Assembly (NCBI GenBank): GCA_049509675.1
Contig: JBEKZQ010000368.1
Coordinates: forward strand, 1 to 6,393
Length of the DNA stretch: 6,393 nucleotides
Reading direction: 5' to 3'
Source of the DNA: JBEKZQ01 sp049509675
Lineage (GTDB): Bacteria; Planctomycetota; Planctomycetia; Pirellulales; Thermoguttaceae
Below are positions 4,114 to 6,393 of the stretch, in pieces (within the stretch, counting starts at the first letter, position 1; the number at the start of each line of letters is the position of its first letter). The notes beneath the pieces were generated by a model. That model ran no database searches. It had not been told where the DNA came from and worked only from the letters and a program-made list of their open reading frames with translations. A program made the position numbers and the translations under genes.

Positions 4114-6393
4114 ATGAAACATACACTGCCCGTTCTCGTCGCACTGGTTTTCTTTGTTTCCGTGGAAGGGCCGTCGGCGTTGGGCCAGGTTGAGCAAGCC
4201 GGGCCATTGCTCACGCCGCTGGTGGCCGACAATCTCGACCCGGCCGCCTTCGCGCAATGGGCCGATGGTATCGAAAAGCCGATGCCCGAGCGCGACGGCC
4301 CCCGTCACGTCATCTGGACCGCCGGCACGCAGCCCGAGTGGGACGGCGTGCAATTCGGCGATTCCAAGATCCCCGGTCCGCGCCATCTCCGCATCGGCTT
4401 CAAGACCCCGATCAGCGTGGGCTCGGTGCTGGTGCGCGCCGGCGGGCAAGTGAGCACGCTTCGGGCCGGGGCGCCGTATCCCGGCGACCTGGCCGACGAG
4501 TCGCAATGGCTGCCCGCCCAGCGCATCGCACCATCGCCGGCCGCCGATCCCAAGACGGCCGATGAACAATACGTGCTTTGGGTTTTCCCCAAGGCGGCCC
4601 AGATGCGGGCCTTGCGCTTCACGCACGCGGCCGGGCCGGTCGACACCCGCTTCGCCGGCTGGCTGGGCGGGGCCTACGTGCTGTCGCAGCGGATGGCCAA
4701 CCTGGCGCCCGCGGCCATCGCTGCCAGCGACGCCAACGGCGAAGCCGTCGCGCGGATCAACGACGAAAGCAATAACGGCACGTGGAATGCCTGGGACAAC
4801 GGCGCCGAAGGCGGCCCGCGGCCGGTCTCGCCGCAGCATCCGGTGGACGTGCTGCTCGCCTGGCGGCAGCCGGTGACGATCCGGGCCCTGGGCGCCCTTT
4901 GGGCCGGCTTCGCCCAGGCCGAGGTGCAGACCCTCGAAGGCCCCGCCGACCGGCCGCCCCGCGAGGCCGCCGAGGCGGACTGGCGCACCGTCAAGCACTG
5001 GGAAGGACTCCAGAACCAGTATCCCCGCGGGCTGGGCGTCAATTGGCTGGACCTGGGACAAACCCTGACCACGCGGGCGATCCGGCTGCGGATCACGCAG
5101 GCCACCACGGAAAGCCACCCGCACCTCCAGGGAAAAACCAAGGGCGGCCGACGGGTCTGGCTCGGCGAGCTGTTGGCGCTGGCCGCGCTGGGCGACAGGC
5201 CGCTGGAGGCATATTATCCGCAAGGGCCGCTGCCCGCTGCCGCCATCCACGGGCCCATTCCCGTGCGATTCACGCTCGACGCGCCGGGCTACGTGACGTT
5301 GATCATTGAAACGGCCGACGGTCGCCGCGTGCGGAACCTCGTGAGCCAGTCGCCGTTTCCCGCCGGTGCAAACACCGTGTGGTGGGACGCCAGCGACGAC
5401 CTGGCCCGCGATGTCGATGCCGCCCGGCATGGCCTCTACCACGTCCCCACGCAGTTGGTGGCCCCGGGCACGTATCGCGTCCGCGGCTTGTATCATGCGG
5501 GCATCGACTTGCGCTATGAGTTCGCGATCTACAGCGCCGGCAGTCCCGCCTGGTCCACCGCCGACCATACGGGCGGCTGGCTGGCGAACCACACGCCCCC
5601 CAGCAGCGCGATGTTCGTACCCGGCGACAGCGCTTCCGGCAATGGGGCCCCCGGCGGCCGGCCCCTGGTCTACCTGGGCAGTTACGTGAGCGAAGGCGGC
5701 GACGGCCTGGCTTGGGTCGACCTCGAGGGACATAAGCAGGGCGGCGTCGGCTGGGTCGGCGGCAACTGGACCGGCGCTCCCTACCTGGCGCGCGATGCCG
5801 GCCCGCGGGCAGCAAGCGACGTCTACCTCTACGCCGGCTCGGCCTGGGAGGGTGAACTCCGGCTCACCGCCGTCACCCGCTCGGGCGACAAACCGGTCAT
5901 CAAGTACGCCTTCCCCGGCGGCAAGGAGGCCTCGGTCCTGACCGGACTGGCCATCCACAACGGACTGCTGGCGTGCAGTCTGCCCAAGCAGAAAGAGTTG
6001 CTGCTGATCGACGCCAAGGCCGGCAAGCTCCTCGGCGCGGTTCCGCTCGACGATCCACGCGGCCTGGCCTTCGACCACCAAGGACGGCTGCTGGCACTGG
6101 CCGGCAAGCAACTGCATCGCTACCAACTGCCGGCAACGATCGGCCAGCAACGGCTGCCGGCCGCCGACGTTCTCGTGGCCAGCGGGCTGGAAGATCCGCA
6201 ACACGTCGCCCTGGATACGGAAGGAAATCTGTACGTCAGCGACCGCGGCAAGAGCCACCAGGTCAAGGTCTTTGATCCGGCCGGCAAGCCGCTCCGCGCG
6301 ATCGGCACTGCGGGCAAGCCGAAGGCCGGACCGTATGACCCGCTGCACATGAACAATCCCAACGGCTTGACCATCGACGGCAACGGGCGGCTT
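4114..6393 (+). CDS. Large secreted protein with FlgD-like Ig region and NHL beta-propeller (3' end outside window)
   Basis: The frame is open for 760 codons to the right edge. From the ATG at 4114 the N-terminus is a clear Sec signal: MKH, then hydrophobic LPVLVALVFFVSV, then a likely cleavage region around PSALGQ (residues 20-25). Residues about 60-330 look beta-rich; WLDLGQ...TRAIRLRIT (311-328) is reminiscent of discoidin/galactose-binding folds. Residues 382-425 resemble a FlgD-type Ig domain: IPVRFTLDAPGYVTLIIE, DGRRVRNL, then NTVWWD. Residues about 648-760 look like the first NHL-type propeller blades: DPRGLAFDHQGRLLAL and HVALDTEGNLYVSDRG (697-712). No catalytic residues are recognisable; an extracytoplasmic binding or scaffold role is likely, an enzymatic role cannot be excluded. 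The in-frame ATG at 4105 is an alternative start adding three residues; Shine-Dalgarno signals are weak for both. It is transcribed away from the response regulator. Confidence 0.88.
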   Translation, partial: MKHTLPVLVALVFFVSVEGPSALGQVEQAGPLLTPLVADNLDPAAFAQWADGIEKPMPERDGPRHVIWTAGTQPEWDGVQFGDSKIPGPRHLRIGFKTPISVGSVLVRAGGQVSTLRAGAPYPGDLADESQWLPAQRIAPSPAADPKTADEQYVLWVFPKAAQMRALRFTHAAGPVDTRFAGWLGGAYVLSQRMANLAPAAIAASDANGEAVARINDESNNGTWNAWDNGAEGGPRPVSPQHPVDVLLAWRQPVTIRALGALWAGFAQAEVQTLEGPADRPPREAAEADWRTVKHWEGLQNQYPRGLGVNWLDLGQTLTTRAIRLRITQATTESHPHLQGKTKGGRRVWLGELLALAALGDRPLEAYYPQGPLPAAAIHGPIPVRFTLDAPGYVTLIIETADGRRVRNLVSQSPFPAGANTVWWDASDDLARDVDAARHGLYHVPTQLVAPGTYRVRGLYHAGIDLRYEFAIYSAGSPAWSTADHTGGWLANHTPPSSAMFVPGDSASGNGAPGGRPLVYLGSYVSEGGDGLAWVDLEGHKQGGVGWVGGNWTGAPYLARDAGPRAASDVYLYAGSAWEGELRLTAVTRSGDKPVIKYAFPGGKEASVLTGLAIHNGLLACSLPKQKELLLIDAKAGKLLGAVPLDDPRGLAFDHQGRLLALAGKQLHRYQLPATIGQQRLPAADVLVASGLEDPQHVALDTEGNLYVSDRGKSHQVKVFDPAGKPLRAIGTAGKPKAGPYDPLHMNNPNGLTIDGNGRL

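Noticed and set aside
4081..6348. Long open frame on the - strand (755 codons) antisense to the secreted protein
   Set aside because: The + strand frame has a signal peptide, FlgD-like and NHL motifs and is continuous to the window edge. The antisense product is low-complexity Gly/Arg/Ala-rich, a GC-bias artefact.

Overview
The window is high-GC, gene-sparse bacterial DNA. It most resembles a planctomycete (Planctomycetota, perhaps Pirellulales-like). This is an inference from four things: the Ala/Lys/Glu-rich coiled-coil protein tail, a large secreted protein with a FlgD-like region and NHL repeats, weak or absent Shine-Dalgarno sequences at two of three visible starts, and abundant small repeats. 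No rRNA, tRNA or marker gene is present to confirm it.

Layout, left to right. Positions 2-349 hold the C-terminal end of a coiled-coil-rich protein (+ strand). A 279-bp non-coding gap follows, with a reasonable sigma70-like promoter (518-546) and a Shine-Dalgarno site (609-617). Positions 629-3070 encode an 813-residue MMPL/RND-type membrane transporter with both Asp-Tyr proton-relay motifs. Its last codons and stop lie inside a heptamer array. A second array of related heptamers in the opposite orientation runs almost to the stop codon of a convergent gene, a stand-alone receiver-domain response regulator (3152-3541, - strand). The two arrays fill the whole convergent junction and could form a long imperfect hairpin acting as a bidirectional terminator.

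The 572-bp divergent region 3542-4113 holds no convincing gene. It contains a 10-bp-period direct repeat, a perfect 17-bp hairpin or operator-like dyad, and a 116-bp MITE-like element (3810-3925). That element has perfect 11-bp terminal inverted repeats, a 4-bp TGAC target duplication, and an internal three-way-junction palindrome whose two arms show compensatory base changes. From 4114 to the right edge runs an incomplete secreted protein (760 residues visible) with a signal peptide, a galactose-binding-like region, a FlgD-like Ig region and the start of an NHL beta-propeller.

The genes do not form an obvious operon or pathway: the orientations are + / + / - / +, and repeat-rich spacers separate the last three. 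I see no clear new multi-gene system. The most notable content is the repeat biology: the compact MITE with a covarying double-hairpin core, and the inverted heptamer array that has been captured as coding sequence.
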